This document shows, in pieces, positions 47,801 through 61,293 of a stretch of 64,000 bases of DNA. The stretch comes from Toxonevra muliebris. Lineage: Eukaryota; Arthropoda; Insecta; Diptera; Pallopteridae. A program made the translations under genes and the position numbers. How positions within the stretch are numbered: position 1 is the stretch's first letter; every line of letters starts with the position of its first letter. The notes beneath the pieces are model-generated. The model was not told the DNA's origin and did not search any database. It saw only the letters and a list, made by a program, of their open reading frames with translations. Location: NCBI GenBank assembly GCA_963691655.1, contig OY829326.1, positions 39,955,989-40,019,988 of the forward strand, in the 5' to 3' direction.

Positions 47801-49158
47801 CTAGTTTCTTTTCACTCATAAAAGTTGTAATTAATTTAATTTACAATTGTAGGGCATTACTTGATGGAGCACTTGAAAAGTACAACAAAAAACAAAAGTA
47901 GAAATATTAACAGAAAGAGAATGAGAAAATAATTGATGAACATTAGTAAAAAATGTGTTCTAGTTGAAGATGAGAAATACATTTAGCTCACCCGCGATCT
48001 TAAAAGAAATAATGGCGAATACCGCAGAAAGAATAACAATAGGTTGAATAAACTTTTGAAAAATAAAGGTACACATACATGCATGAGGACAAACCAAGCC
48101 AAATCGGATAATTTGTTTGCTCTCATCATCCTAAAATATTAGGTATTCAAAATTTTTCCACACAAGGCTCACTAAAACTAGTACCTAAGTATATTTTCAA
48201 AAGTTGATCGAGATAGACCGAGATTTGTTATAAAAATAATTCAGATGAAGTTTTTGTTTATATCTCAGAAACAATTGAGATATGATGTAGAGTGAGTGCA
48301 CTGATACTATTCTTCCTAATATTTGTATTTTAGAAAAAATTATTTTTTACAGTAAGCGGAAATGTTATAATTATAAAATCCAAAAAATCAAAATCGCACT
48401 TATTTTTGAAGGTAATTACTATGTGGGAGAAAGTCTAAACCATATTCTGAGATGAGAAATTCCATATATATTCGATACCAATTCGATTGAATATGTAATG
48501 ACCCATATACATAAGCAGCAATATTTTGCTCAAATGTAAGAATACCAACTAGACAACAAAAATCCAGAAAAAACCTTATGCCATAAGAATCGAACCTAAT
48601 AATTAGTTACAAACATTTATATATATAAATTCCTGTGGTTCCAGGGAGAAACAAAGAACACGAAGTTGAATTTGAAATATTTTTGATTGAAAATAAAATA
48701 TCAAGTTGGATATAATTGGGAAAATCAAAGATCATCTTAAGCTTCAATTCTAAATACAATTTGAAGCTAAAAAGGAACACACATAATACAAACTCACACC
48801 TTCAATCCAGTATAACTCAATTTTAGTTCATGTTTGGCAAGAATTATGTAACCCTTTGATATGAATTGTATTACCAAATAAACTACAGTTTTCAATTTCT
48901 ACCCTGAGAAAAGGAATTTTTTTAGACTGTAATTTGAGATAGATTTCTCAAACGCTTCATCAGAATGTGTAAAAAATTAACCAACCAAAAAAAAACTAAA
49001 AGAAACCAACTAACATCAATATACATGATTGAAAAACAGACTTAAAAAAACTTTTCAAAGTTCTCTAGTGCAATCATTAACCTTCTACTTATTTTTGAAA
49101 ATATTGCTGTGGGCTTTAAATTTATTTATTTAATTTAAGGCCCAAAGAAATAAGTAAA
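41891..49158. other. Long AT-rich non-coding stretch
   Basis: No host gene is supported. The less AT-rich patches at about 42330-42560, 42660-42960 and 45200-45840 look repeat-like; ATAACGCTGAACCTA occurs twice, near 45666 and 45726. Frames such as 46933-47151 (minus) and 43689-43934 (plus) are low-complexity. Confidence 0.45.
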
Positions 49159-49160
49159 TA

Positions 49161-49246
49161 CAGTAGAAACTCGATTCTCGTACGTAATGAAAATCGGGAT
49201 CGGTGCATGTTTCAAGGTTGTCGCAAGTACCGAGTTTTTGTTGATG
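49161..49246. mobile_element. Possible 86-bp pogo-type mini element
   Basis: TA followed by CAGTAGAAACTCGATTCTCG resembles the terminus of pogo/Tigger-type elements. About 85 bp away TACCGAGTTTTTGTTGATG followed by TA gives an imperfect inverted partner. Only the AAACTCG core and TACG/TACT parts pair well. Confidence 0.4.
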
Positions 49247-49574
49247 TATAAAGAACGGATTTTAGTTTGCTTACACCTATGGCCAGACTTAATGAAAAGT
49301 GCAGTGGTCCGAAGTGTTTAAAAGCCCGCTGGTCATAAAACTGCAGTCATATTTAAAAAATTCAAAATGGCGTATCAAATATGGCGGGCGAGTTTAGGGT
49401 GAAAGAGCCATCTGATGGTAGAAAAACTCCAAATATACTACATAATAAAATTTTGTTCTTTATTACCTTTCTAATTTTCTAATTTTACAATTCGCAATTC
49501 GCACTTTCGCAACGTCGCAAGGGCATGTTGCATCAACCCGTGAATACTCATACTATGATTGCACGATTGCTCAG

Positions 49575-49848
49575 CATTACCATCTCCTAAGTCTAAGCTC
49601 ATGTCAAAGAAAACAAATCGGATTTGTTCGCTAAGATTTCATATTTAACTTTTTATCCTTGACTTTTTAGAAAGAAACTGATGGAAGTAAAAAATATTCA
49701 AAAATCGTTCAATAGATTTTATTTTGACTTTTTTCCATCCACTGGCATTTAATATTAAAAATTAGAAGAATGTTTCAACATTTAGGGGGGGCGAGGGGGT
49801 GGAGGGAGGTCAGAACCCCAAAACCTCCCATCTAAATACGGTCTTGTG
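49575..49848. mobile_element. G-rich hAT-type MITE, copy 2 (left end unresolved)
   Basis: Shares with copy 1 (22606-23339) the blocks GGATTTGTTCGCTAAGATTT, GATGGAAGTAAAAAATATTC, TTTTTTCCATCCACTGGCA, the G-run (49785-49805) and the end TAAATACGGTCTTG. The 5' CAGGGCCG terminus is not found, so this copy is truncated or diverged. Confidence 0.7.
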
Positions 49849-52800
49849 TGAAAGAACCGTATTTTTATATTATATAATAAAATACTTATATTAGAAGTTT
49901 TAAATGAAAAAAATAAGATATAAAAAAAATAGAAGGAATCGTTTACCCACGATCGGACTAGGCTTAAAAATTTTTGTTTTCGAAAGTCATATTTTTGAGA
50001 ATTTAAAAAAAAATCGATCGTTTATAGGTGTGGCATAAACTTAATGTTTGAGCCCTTTTTATATTCATAAAACATACTAAGCTTACACTTACCACTCATC
50101 AGAGATCGGAAATAACTCTCAATCGAAACGTATTTCAGAGAGTAATCTCTATATCTCATATTCTTGTAAAGTTAAAGTTATGTAAAAAGACTAACTAATT
50201 TGAGCGACATTTTTAATCTGAAATTTGCCAAGTTCCACATTTCCTGTTCTTAATCCTTAATCCTGTCCTTAAATTATAATTTTATAATTAGTAACATTTT
50301 GTATTCTTGCAATTTGGTAACACTTTCAAATAAATTAAATCATAAGTTATTCTATTTTTGGGCTCACCATTTTACTTTACATATTCGCAAAGCTTTGTTA
50401 AAATGTTTAAATAAATGTTCGAAGTTTACAAAAATGCTAAAAAATAAAAGAAATAGCAAACCGCACAAAACAATTTCATCAATACTACAGTAAAAATAAA
50501 AAAAAATATTTTAAATAAGTGAAAACAGAATTTTATTTCTGCATATTATTTATTTAAATAGATAATTTATTTGCGCGATACCGGTTTATTGCTTATTTTT
50601 TTTTTTAGTGTTTTTAGTTAAGTTAGTTTTTTTTTTTTTTGTGAGGTTCGGGTGTTTTTTCCTTAGTAACTTTCTTTGAAAGAATTAGAAAATTTGTGAT
50701 TGTTGTACAAAATCTGTTAAGGTGTAAACATTCACTCATTTCTTTCCATTGTTGTTGTGGTTTTTTGTGTATTTTTAACTATTCTCAATACTTTTAATAG
50801 TTTTCTGTATGATGCACTTTTTTAAACCAAGTTTTTGAATTGCCTTTTAAACTCAAAGAAACAAAGAGGGAGAGATATCAAGAATAAGAAGAAGAGCAAC
50901 GTCAGCAGAAGAAAACATTAAAATAGATGTAGGTGCTTTTTCTTTTCTTTGTTGTTGTTTTTGGGGTTTTCTGACAGCTGTTAAAATATAGTAAAACGAT
51001 TTGTCAAGCCGAAGAGCGCAGCAACGGTGCAGAAGCAACACCGGCGACGAATTCATCGGCCAACTTCACCCGAAACTGCATACACAAAAATACACGTTTG
51101 CGTGTGTGTTTGTGTGTGAGCAAATATATGCGATAATTAGGTAAATTTTTAACTGAGTCTCATTATATTGGCACTGACACAATTTATTAAAAAAAATGTG
51201 AACAAAATATTTACATACACAGAAATATTCAATTAGGAAATAAAACAACAACAATACAAAAATAAAATCAACACCAACTAAAACAACGACAAGTACACTT
51301 TAGTTTTCCAATTAACTTTTTTGAAGTAGTAAACCACTTTTCGTATTCCTTCTCCCTCTCCTTCTCGCACTCCTTCTCATTGTTTATTTACTACCATGAC
51401 TTTTTCTTGTTGCTATTTTCATAGTTTTTTTTTTTTTTGCTTTATTTTATAATAATAATAACAATATGCAAATGTGTGTATTTGTTGTATTTGCAGTGGA
51501 AGTACGATTTAAGTGTTACCACGACAACGATTGCCACTGTCTTTATTAGCGACAAACAAAATATTTGCAAAATGGCACAAAATTCACTTATTATCTTCGC
51601 AATAAAGTAATTAGCCAAATTAAAACAATACAGTTACAGCAACAACGAAAACAGGTAATACAACTGACGTCGCAAAGTCAACAGTTCAGTTTATATGTTT
51701 GCTCAGATATTGTGCTGTGTTGATCTGTGCCTTCGCGCTGTTTTATTCTAATTTATATTAAAATCTTTTGTTAATCAAATTAATTTATGCATTGAAGATA
51801 TTTAAAAACCAAAACATACATACAAACTATTAAATCAAAAATCAAATTTACACACGGCGCGATTTCACAACTCGTACCCACGAAATCCGTCTACACATTC
51901 GCACAGTCGCCAAACAACTAAAGTTTGTGGATGTCGTTTAAATTCAATACAGTGGTTGTGGTCTATCGTTGGGTCGTTTGCTTGCTTGATGGTCGTCCGT
52001 CGTTGTCGTGTTTAACGTAAGCATTCGTTTGCTGCTGCTGCTGCTGCTGTTGCTTTCATGCAAGTGTCTATGTGTGTGTGTGTATGAGATACAATACACA
52101 ATAACAGTTTTAACCCATTAGTGTATAAAAGCCAAAAAGTAAAATCGGAATGCAAGCTTAGGTCGTAGAAATCAATTATGTTTACAAAGAATGAAAATGT
52201 GGGAACAGACATGCAAGGTAAAGTATTTGACGATCCAAGTGGCTAACTATTATATTTTAGTTTAGTAGTGAACCAATGTACTCAGTGCACTGCTTAACAT
52301 TTGAGTGAAGCTATGTCAATGGGCCTCAGCCCCTGATAGAATTACCCATGTTAAGCAGATCGACATGGACTACTTAAAAGTTCAAAGCGGTATGCAATCC
52401 GAGCCTGCTGAATTTAAAGTTTTGCAAGGGGAGTGGGGCTTATTAGATTGTATTTTAGTACCGGCTCATCTCGAAGGCATATTTTTTTTCTTTCTGCATT
52501 ACCAGCACTTTAGACTGGGCTCTGTATGTCTATCAAAGCAGTGAAAAACGACTTACTAGGGTCTCTTCTGAAAATCAGAAATCCTCTCTTGGGTGGGCCA
52601 ATAAAATGTTGGCCTTTACAAATGAGTCTGTGGGTCAAACGACAAACAACTTCTTTTGGGGGACACTTAAAGATCCTAAGAGAGTTAACGCCTTGCGGAA
52701 TACTACTAGAAAACGGTAAAAAATAAATGAAAATCTTTTGGTAGGGAATCATGGTGGGCTCCGAAACAGCCGTTTGATCTACCAGTCTAAATTGTTGTTT

Positions 52801-52959
52801 ACCGTTGAACTCAATCATTACTAAGAAAATGAGCACATAGAATCCATTTTTAAAGTCTTTAGAAAATCTTAAAGAGTTTTGCGCAAGGGCGTCATATAAA
52901 GTCTTAACCCATATTAGGGCATATAACACTGTGCAACAATTTTAGGGTTATGGAATCTA
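49849..52959. other. AT-rich non-coding DNA with trinucleotide repeats
   Basis: No host exon supported. A moderately GC-richer block at 51840-52010 next to the CTG run could be a promoter or leader but gives no clear core-promoter motifs. The opposed frames at 52305-52544 (plus) and 52510-52929 (minus, 139 codons) have no recognised domain; this 600-bp patch may be decayed transposon. Confidence 0.4.
52031..52052 (+). repeat. (CTG)n trinucleotide repeat
   Basis: Six to seven GCTGCTG units. Confidence 0.9.
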
Positions 52960-53412
52960 ATGGAGAAGCGACCAACATAGGTCAGTAGAACTGGTCCAGA
53001 GTAACAAAATTCTAAGAGAGTTTTAAAAAGTTAGCTCGCTTTTAAATGTTAAAGCCTTTGAAAGTTGAGCTGTTTTAGTGTATTTTTCAATTCTATTTTC
53101 GGTTTATAATAAAAACAAAAATTTTAAAACACAATAATTAATAGCATTATTGATTATTTTTATCAAAAGTCATATAATGGATAGTTTAAACTTCTTAATA
53201 GGGAAAACTCTATAATGTTAAAATTGTTATTGTTCTTATTTCGCTGAAGAAAGTAGTAAAAAATGAGCACTTCTTTTTTAAAAAATAATCTGCAAGAGGC
53301 AAACTTTGAATGCCTATATCTTTTAAAAGCGAGCTAACTTTGTGAAACCCTTTAAGGGGTTTGTTACTATAGACCAGTACTATGTTGTACCTGTGTTGGC
53401 CGATACTTCGTT
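52960..53412. mobile_element. Foldback MITE, family B (about 450 bp)
   Basis: Left arm ACCAACATAGGTCAGTAGAA, then CTGGTCCAGAGTAACAAAA and AAGTTAGCTCGCTTTTAAA, pairs with the right arm TTTAAAAGCGAGCTAACTTT, TTTGTTACTATAGACCAGTA and ACCTGTGTTGGCC. The arms are roughly 130 bp around an AT-rich centre. No sequence similarity to family A. No coding capacity. Confidence 0.8.
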
Positions 53413-54127
53413 AGAAAATATAATATAATGATAAAATGTAATATGTACATTTTATCAGTTCCTTGAAATAAGCAAAAAAAATATCAAACAGGTTCGAAGT
53501 CTCCTGTCCCCTCTAATTATGTACTCCAAAATTAAGTAAAAGAACTATACCATTGCCGAATGATTAGATTGACCCGAAAAGAATTAAATTACAACTAATA
53601 AATTCAAAGGAAATAAGATAAAATTGGCTAAGAAATCATTTTTTTTTTTAATTTTTGTTCAGCTTGTTTAAGCTAAAGGTTTATGATCGCACCAAAATAA
53701 AAATTATGTGCATTTGTAGTTTGTTTGAGCAACCGATGGGTTAACCTTAACAAAACTTATATCAAAGCACAAGCACAAGAAGTATCTACAACACCAAATT
53801 TGTAAGAAAAAGAAGTTGAGGTTATTTGTTGTTGCAGCTAAGGTGCAAAAGACCGGACCGGTCTTTGTTTGCGCCTTCCTGCCTGCTGTCCGAGTGATAC
53901 TTGCGCTGTTGCCTTTCTTAGCATTCGTAAAAAGAGAAAAACGAAGCAAAAATAAAATAGAAGAAGGAAAAAACCAACGAAAAGAAGTTAATATGATGTA
54001 AATGCAAGGAAATTGTTTTTGGGGCAGATTTCTTACCAACACCGCGCTGCTTACTTATTTGTGTTTTTACTCATAGTGTCATACAGCAATGTGAATTTGG
54101 GGAGCACATCATGTGTGTTTGCATGGC

Positions 54128-54149
54128 TGTGTGTGTGTGTGTGTGTGTA
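54128..54149 (+). repeat. (TG)n microsatellite
   Basis: About ten TG units. Confidence 0.9.
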
Positions 54150-54256
54150 CAACGTTTTGTTGTATGTTTGTGGATTTTATTTCTAGCAATGAGAGCACAG
54201 GCACCTGAGAGCATAACTAAAAGATACAAAAATGCAGATACTCTATATCTAAGTAC

Positions 54257-54276
54257 CTCTCTCTCTCTCTCTCTCT
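54257..54276 (+). repeat. (CT)n microsatellite
   Basis: CTCTCTCTCT run, with a separate TG run following at 54287-54300. Confidence 0.9.
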
Positions 54277-55574
54277 AACTCTGTGCATGTGTGTGTGTGT
54301 CTATTATGCTGAGCGCATTTGCTTCCTCTTTGACTGCGATACTATTTCTTTAGCTTCTTTTTCTTCTTCATCTACATTTTTAATTGGCATACATTGATCT
54401 AAAAATAGTTTGACGTGTGCCACAGGTAGTTTTCTTATGATTGAGCATATTAGTGTGTGTACGAGTGTGTGTGTGTATGTGCGCAAAATTATATTAATAA
54501 AATTGTTCGTATTATTTTAGTGTATGCATAGTACGAATACGTGAATATGTTATAAAAATAGCAACGAGCATGCACTATTTTTTTCCAACTGATTTGTTTT
54601 TGCTTTCTATGTTGCAGAGCACAGTCAATTTGATTTTTATGTTGCAGTACAGCGGTAGCTGCAAAAAAAAAGCCGGTATTATTATTGGAAGCATTATATG
54701 ATGACGGCAATGATGACGCTGAAGAAGACGAAGAAAATCCTGCGTGTTGCATGCATAAATTTATGTTACTGATAGCCGGAAAGAAAGGAAAAATGGGCAG
54801 TGAACTAATAAAATAATTACGCTCATTTGTGTATGTGAAAAACACAAGCATAAAATATAAATAAGGGAATACAGCGTGATTGTTATGCCATTCAAAAGCT
54901 TTCAATTGCATTATAAAACGTGTGCAATGAAATTGCAACAGAAATCGAAAGGTTAAAGGTTAAGTCATATCGAAATTATGTAGAACGAAATAAAATTTTT
55001 CAAGCCCACACCTTAATTAAGATAAGTTTTTTTTATTATTTATTGATTGATTTTAATTAGGAAAGAATTGTTCAAAAGACCTGTAAAAAGGTGTCGTGAA
55101 CATAAAAATTATCATAGCTTTAGACATAATTCGGCATGGAGAGCTACTTCAGTTTATCTATCCGTGAATGGTGACTCGAACATAAATACAGAAACTCTAA
55201 TGGAATTTTGTTTTTTGTTAACATTTGCTTCTGATAATGATCGGTAATTTTCGGTATTTTTTTTTTTTTTTGTTAGATTTCAGTGACCCCACTGAATGTT
55301 AAGTCGTCCCCTGGAAAAAATATAATTATTTGAGTTTTCCGAGAATTTTTTAACCTCCTTGATTGTCGTCACCTGAGTAACAAAATGAAACATTTATACA
55401 TCATTCAACGACAGCACAGTAAGATTCCCCTTGGTCGATTCTATATAACACTTTTTTCCGTTTGTTTAAAATATTTGATTGTGGCACTTTTTTTAGTAAA
55501 AACAAAAATGTTCTTTCTATAATGGTTAAGAAAAATATTATTATATAGCTGATATTTTCGGTTTAAGGAGTTAG

Positions 55575-56405
55575 TAAACTCAATCGCAGCATCTTTTTAA
55601 CCGATTAGTTGTAAGCGTCTGTCATGTGTCCGGTATAAGCCTTAGCGGGACATTAAATAATAAATCAACGCAGCTTTTCGCATTTGCCGACGACATTGAC
55701 CTAGTCAGCCGAAACATCAATAGTTTGAAAGAAGATTTCCTGCGCTTAAAAGCAGCTGCGCAACAAATGGGACTTCGTGTTAACGAAGATAAAACTAAAT
55801 ATATGCATACAAGCAACAAATGCAGAAACATGGAGGTATCCTTATCAATTGGACAGTAAAGATTTGAAAACGTATCATCATTCAAATACTTAGAATCAAC
55901 TGTTACTATCGAAGCAACCAGCTAACGAGAAGTCAAGACAAGACGCTGGGCTCATCATACTTGGCAAAAAATACAAAATTAAAGCTATACAAAACTATTA
56001 TACGCCCTGCTATTACCTATGCTGCCGAAACGTGGGAGATGCGAAAAAAAGACGAAGACCGACTGGGAGTTTTCGAAAGAAAGGTGCTGCGAAGAATACT
56101 GGGTGCCTTCAGAGAAGATAACGGAACATATAGAAAGCGATACAATGAAGAATGCTGACATGAACTAAACGACATTAAGATTACAGGCTTCATCAAACTA
56201 CAACGGTTAAAGTGGGCTGGCCACGTACTGCGAGCCAGCGAAGCGAATATACAGCAATATATTCACAATTACAAAAAACGAGGACCTCCAAAAAGAAGAT
56301 GGAAAGACACTGTAGACGATGACGCAAACTACATTGGTTTCAGAAACTGGAAAACGATTGCAAAAGATCAAAAGGTTCAATTAGGACCGTCGAGCCAACA
56401 ATGAT
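55575..56405 (+). pseudogene. Non-LTR retrotransposon reverse transcriptase relic
   Basis: The frame at 55626-55859 reads SGISLSGTLNNKSTQLFAFA then DDIDLVSRNINSL, with an intact F-A-D-D active-site motif, followed by KAAAQQMGLRVNEDKTKYM. Stops interrupt from 55857. The frame at 55961-56158 resumes LKLYKTIIRPAITYAAETWE and GVFERKVLRRILGAFREDNG. Frame-shifted RLKWAGHVLRASEA (about 56208-56240) and GPPKRRWKDTV-like sequence (about 56282-56315) give the typical C-terminal tail. It is a decayed LINE whose palm/thumb region is otherwise well preserved; the endonuclease part is absent. Confidence 0.85.
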
Positions 56406-59400
56406 GATGAATTCTACTTGAATCATGTATTTTAGTTTGATGCTATACATATGAATTTATTGAATTTGTTTAAATTATGTTTATATTGAATTAAAATTCT
56501 CAAGAAATTTAATTTTTGGCATAACAAATAAAAAAAGGAAACTTATGACTGTATGACGAAAAATGAATTTGACATTAGCATTGAGACTAAGAACCGAACA
56601 AAAAAAAAAAAAAACAAAAAGAAAACATGTTCTCTTCAAAATATTATGAACATGAAATCATTTAATGACTTAGCTTCAATTTGGTGTAATATATGAGAAC
56701 TTATACTTATTTTCACCAGGATATGACTACATGCGCATGTAAACATTTCCACTTGAAATGAATTGCAAAATCATTTAAACCATAATAATAATAATAATTA
56801 TTCATTCATAACTTTAACGTGTATGTGTACCACGCCCTACCAAGAACTTTATCTTGCCGATCAAGTGTTAAGCCAAGAGCAGTACGCGATTTTGCTCAAT
56901 TCCAAAGCTTAAGAAACCGTTGATTTTTTTCAATTGTTTGTAAAACAAGTTAATACCAAAAGCGACTAATAATAATCTAAAAAACACCCACAAACAAAAA
57001 TATTCAATATTGAATACAACAGCCAAAATAATAACAAAATGAGAAGAAATACAAAAAAAAAAAAACAAAAATTGCATTTGCACGCCAAAATAAAAATTGC
57101 ATGAAAAAAGAAGAAATGGAAAGTGAGTCACAACAATAACAAAAAAGAGGCAGTCTTGTTTTTGTTTTGAATGAAAAATTAAATTAGTCACAAACGAAAT
57201 TGTTATCGTAGTTTCATTGTTTACACATATGTATGCATGTATGTATGTGCAGATGTGTAGACATTGCAGCAACAGTAACCACAATAGTATACGAGATACA
57301 TACATGATTAAGATGTAAGAAATAACACAATGTTGTGAGTTGCTGTTCTTGTTTGTTGTTGTTGTGGCTTCTGCATGTTAACCACGCTCATAATTATCTA
57401 CCTCATCTACTTACAACTTCGTTTGTTTTCTTTGAAATCTTTACTAAGATTCTTGGTGCTTGGTGGTTTTTCAATTTCATTTCTTTTTTGATTTCTTGCA
57501 CAAATTTCAAGACCTTGAAGTTTGGACTTTGGTTATGTGAGAGAACACAATAAAAAATAAAAATTTTGTTGTTATTAAAAATTAACAAAAGATTTTTTTT
57601 TCCAAAGAATTTGTGCAGCGCCTTCATCCATTGTGTTTTTGTGTGTTTGTGTTTCTGTGCCCTGTTGCGGTCTTGGAGTCTTTAAAATTCCACCAACACA
57701 CAACATTTTCTTTAGATTTTGATTGAGCGATTCTTGTAAATGATTAATGCATTTTTAATTTATGCGAAATGTTGTTGTGTTCCTTTTTTTTATTTTTTTG
57801 TTACTTTGATAAAAACTTTTATTTTTCTGTTATTTTAAATTTCACTCTGAATTTTAGTATCAATTTTATTCATTTGGTTTTGTAGTTCTAAAGGATATTT
57901 CTGTGATTTAAAATCGTGCTATCAAATTTTGATTGCTCTTTTTGGCAAATAAATGTAAAAAATGTCATCCTTCAAGTTCTAAGTAGGTAATATCAAACCC
58001 TTCTGGTCTCAATACCAGTTTAAGGTCTTTCAATAAATTTAATGCTTTTTCATTTCTGTAATCAAACCGAATTAATTTATTTTTCTCTCTTTTCATTTTA
58101 TCTAACGAATGAATCCCAGCGGACACATTTACTGGCTCATTCGCACAAGGGGCACATTTGAAAATCGTACGAGTTTGAAGACCGATTCAGATACAGTCCG
58201 GAATGCCCGGATAACGCGCTGATTGGGGAGAATAAATTCAAATTTACTTCTTTACAGCTACAGGTATTTAAAATTATCAGCTCTTTAGTGATTGAGAAAG
58301 TTTAATAAAATTAATTTTATATTCAGGAAAGAGCGGGAAACGTCAAAATTTTAGTATAGAGAAAGCATCCCTATAAAAACTTTGCATATTTGAGAATGTC
58401 ATCTCCTTGAGGTTTAGGTTGCAAATGCTCGGCTTTTTGTGTATTCCCATTAAGAAATATGCTTGCCCTCCCCGAGAAAATTACTATTCATCTAACACAC
58501 AACTCAGTATGATCATTGGTGAATCAAAACAAAATTTTAAATGGGGAAAAATGTCTGGAACTGCCAACTGCCAAATAATGCGGTCACTGTAGTCAGTGGG
58601 CTGGCATTACGCGGAAGGGGAAGGAATTTGTGGTTATAGGATAGGTTTTGGATTAATCGTGGTTATTGATGATAGTTGAAAATTATAAAAATTTTAAAAA
58701 TATTTAGCTCCTAATGAAAAGTGTACAGCCATACACTTACTCGGGAATCGAATTTGAGACCGCTAAGACGATGGTTTAGAATACCGAGGTTACTAGGTTA
58801 TCTTTACCTTAATAAACATAGAATTATGTCTCTCAGACAAGATGTGCGATCCCAAAAAAACATTTCTTGACAAGAGAAAATTAGGGCAACATAGGTTTAA
58901 TAAGCTTACAAAAGCTTTGGGTAGATTTATAGTTATGGACGAATTAGAAAAGTTAGACAACTTATTAAGTTTGAAGAGTGTATATTTTCGGGACAAAGTA
59001 TAATTGGCTATTGAGCCTAAGGATTAATAGCTTACTGCACTCTAATTGTAATACAATATAATACTACTGCACAGAATTTCTGTCTTGTATCTCAGAAAAT
59101 TATTTGCTTGACTCAACCCTAGCATTGCACTTTTTATGTCTTCTATGTTTTGATAATACTTTCTGCTATATTACAGAATAGTACTAAGTCCACAAAGGAA
59201 GTTTATTTTTCGTTTGTAAGTTGTTCTGCTATTTCTGCTATCATACCCTTCTTTCCGTATATATTGTAGAACACACTTTTTGCAGCCTAAGCTCACAGAT
59301 GGCTAAACCCTGCATTTCGAAAAAACATTTCTTGATTTTGTAGGCCTTAAGAAACATAAATTATCTTTTAGTTTCTTTCGTTACAACTGGGATTAATTTT

Positions 59401-61293
59401 GGTTTGATTGATTGTAACTCGATATACACTAGAATAATAAATCACAGTTTTAAGATCTTGCTCACAAGACCCAATAAGCGGTGGACTCTACCATAGTCGA
59501 GAATACCATATAGTCAATTAACCAAGGGCGTTGCAAAATTTCTAAACCAGATCGGCTCCGAATTTCTTCTCCTGCAATAATTTTTAATTTTTTTGTGGGG
59601 TCAGTAGAAATTCATGAATGTGATATCATGCCAAACAAATAAAAACGGAATCTTTTGATTGTTTATTCAGTAAAAATTTGAAAATTTAAAATGTAAAAAT
59701 ATTAAGAAATCCTTTGTTTTTAAGTGCCGCATATTTGCACAATTTAATCAAATATCATAAAATAAAAATCGAAAGTGCATTCAACTGCATTAATTTTTTT
59801 TTTCTTTTCTTTTGGGTTCGTCTTATTTCTGTTACCTCTTTGCGACAATAAAACAATGAAAAACCCAAGAAAACAAAATAAACTGCAATGTAATTATTTT
59901 AATTTTTTCGTGGTTGTTGTTGTATTTTTTGGCAAATGACGTGAGCATGAAATCATTGCTAAGATTTAATTTATTCCTAGAAGTGAACAAGTGTGACCTT
60001 TGAATGTCGTCGTTGAATTGTGTCACAACTTACTCACTAATCTTAAAAAACTAAATGTTGTGCTGTTCAAGTAAAGTAAAAATAAGTCAAACGATGCCAT
60101 TTTATTTTGTAAATCTTGGTTTTTTCACTTCAAAAGTAAAATCTTTCGTGCTGTATGACTCATTTCGATGTAGAGGAAATTTGTTCTATGGACTGCTGCA
60201 TGCATATTTCTCAATTGACAATAGTTTTACGTAAATGTCTTCATTTTTCGTGCCGCACCAAGTCCAAAGTTTATTTTTGAATCTAATGCGAGAAGCTACA
60301 AAATTTGCGTGGGAGCATCTGTTGAGAGTATTTCTTTAATTTTTTGTAATTTTAGTGACAGTTTTATTTCTCAATTTTTGTTTTTAAGATTTTGGCACAA
60401 ATTCAAAAGTTTTAAAATACATAAATACTTAAAATTGCAATTGTGAAAAAAAAAATAATAATAATAATTACTCTTACTATATAAAAGTATATAAATGTTT
60501 ACATGCAGCGAACTTGACCCAATTTTTAACATGTTCTTATTAATGGGAGGCAGCTTTAAGTAATTCATAATTCAGCACTTTAAAGTAAGACGACAAGCCA
60601 TAAACAAATATGATTTCACATCAACGTCAGGCTTTAATTCGTCCTTGGTTAAAGATATTCAGCTCAATATAGAATTTTATATGACAGTGTTTCTTCATCA
60701 CAACTGCAAAGTATTTGCAAATATATGATTAAATTAGGCTAAGAATCAGTTGATCTGTACTCTCATTGCCTTCAAAACTCCCTTGTCTTTATTAACAAAT
60801 AATTACAGTAGTGACTTGTTAACCTAAATTTTGGAAGTTTATGGCAATCGAATAAAATAATCACGACCTTTCCTCAGCATATCTTATGTTGAGCAAAAAC
60901 TGTTCAGAAAAACAGACAAATTCCATAGGTCGATCAATTTACAATACAATAGCATGTTTGATAAGGAAATATAAAATATTAATATACAATTTTTACTTTT
61001 CGGTCGATAACATATTATAGAACATGCCTGGAAGCTAAATAAATCTCAGGCTCGGAGCCTGATAATTTGAACAATTTTTAAATTATTTTCCAAAAGATGT
61101 TAAAAAATCACAATGGACTCCAAAGAAAGAAAGTAGATGTACTAAAAAGCTAGAAGCAGATCGGAGTTTTCGTACAATAAGCTATTTTAACCTAAGCAGT
61201 CATTTGATTTGACGAAAAGAAGCTTTGACATCACAAAACAGGCAGAAAGGATAAGATATAACTATTAGCCAATTATCTAGTCCAAAATGCCAC
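56406..61293. other. AT-rich non-coding DNA
   Basis: The minus frame at 56868-57305 (145 codons) is a hydrophobic low-complexity translation without domain or splice support. GTT-rich patches lie at 57350-57365 and 59910-59925. One SINE-like relic is listed separately. Confidence 0.5.
58735..58805 (-). repeat. tRNA-derived SINE-like relic
   Basis: Minus strand GGTAAAGATAACCTAGTAAC then CTCGGTATTCTAAACC forms an A-box-like part. CTCAAATTCGATTCCCGAG (58759-58741) has a B-box core in a stem context. Confidence 0.5.

Larger units (their letters stand above)
53413..55574. other. AT-rich non-coding DNA with dinucleotide repeats
   Basis: Frames at 53704-54042 (minus), 53816-54001 (plus) and 54489-54938 (minus, 149 codons) overlap, are Ser/aromatic-rich or low-complexity, and show no domain. 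Confidence 0.5.

Noticed and set aside
52510..52929. 139-codon minus-strand frame
   Set aside because: No domain, no splice sites of quality, and an overlapping plus-strand frame is equally open.
53485..53510. GGTTCGAAGTCTCC, a tRNA B-box-like sequence
   Set aside because: No A box, cloverleaf or terminator around it.
54489..54938. 149-codon minus-strand frame with Ser-rich and aromatic stretches
   Set aside because: Composition follows local simple sequence (GA/CT and A-runs); no family resemblance.
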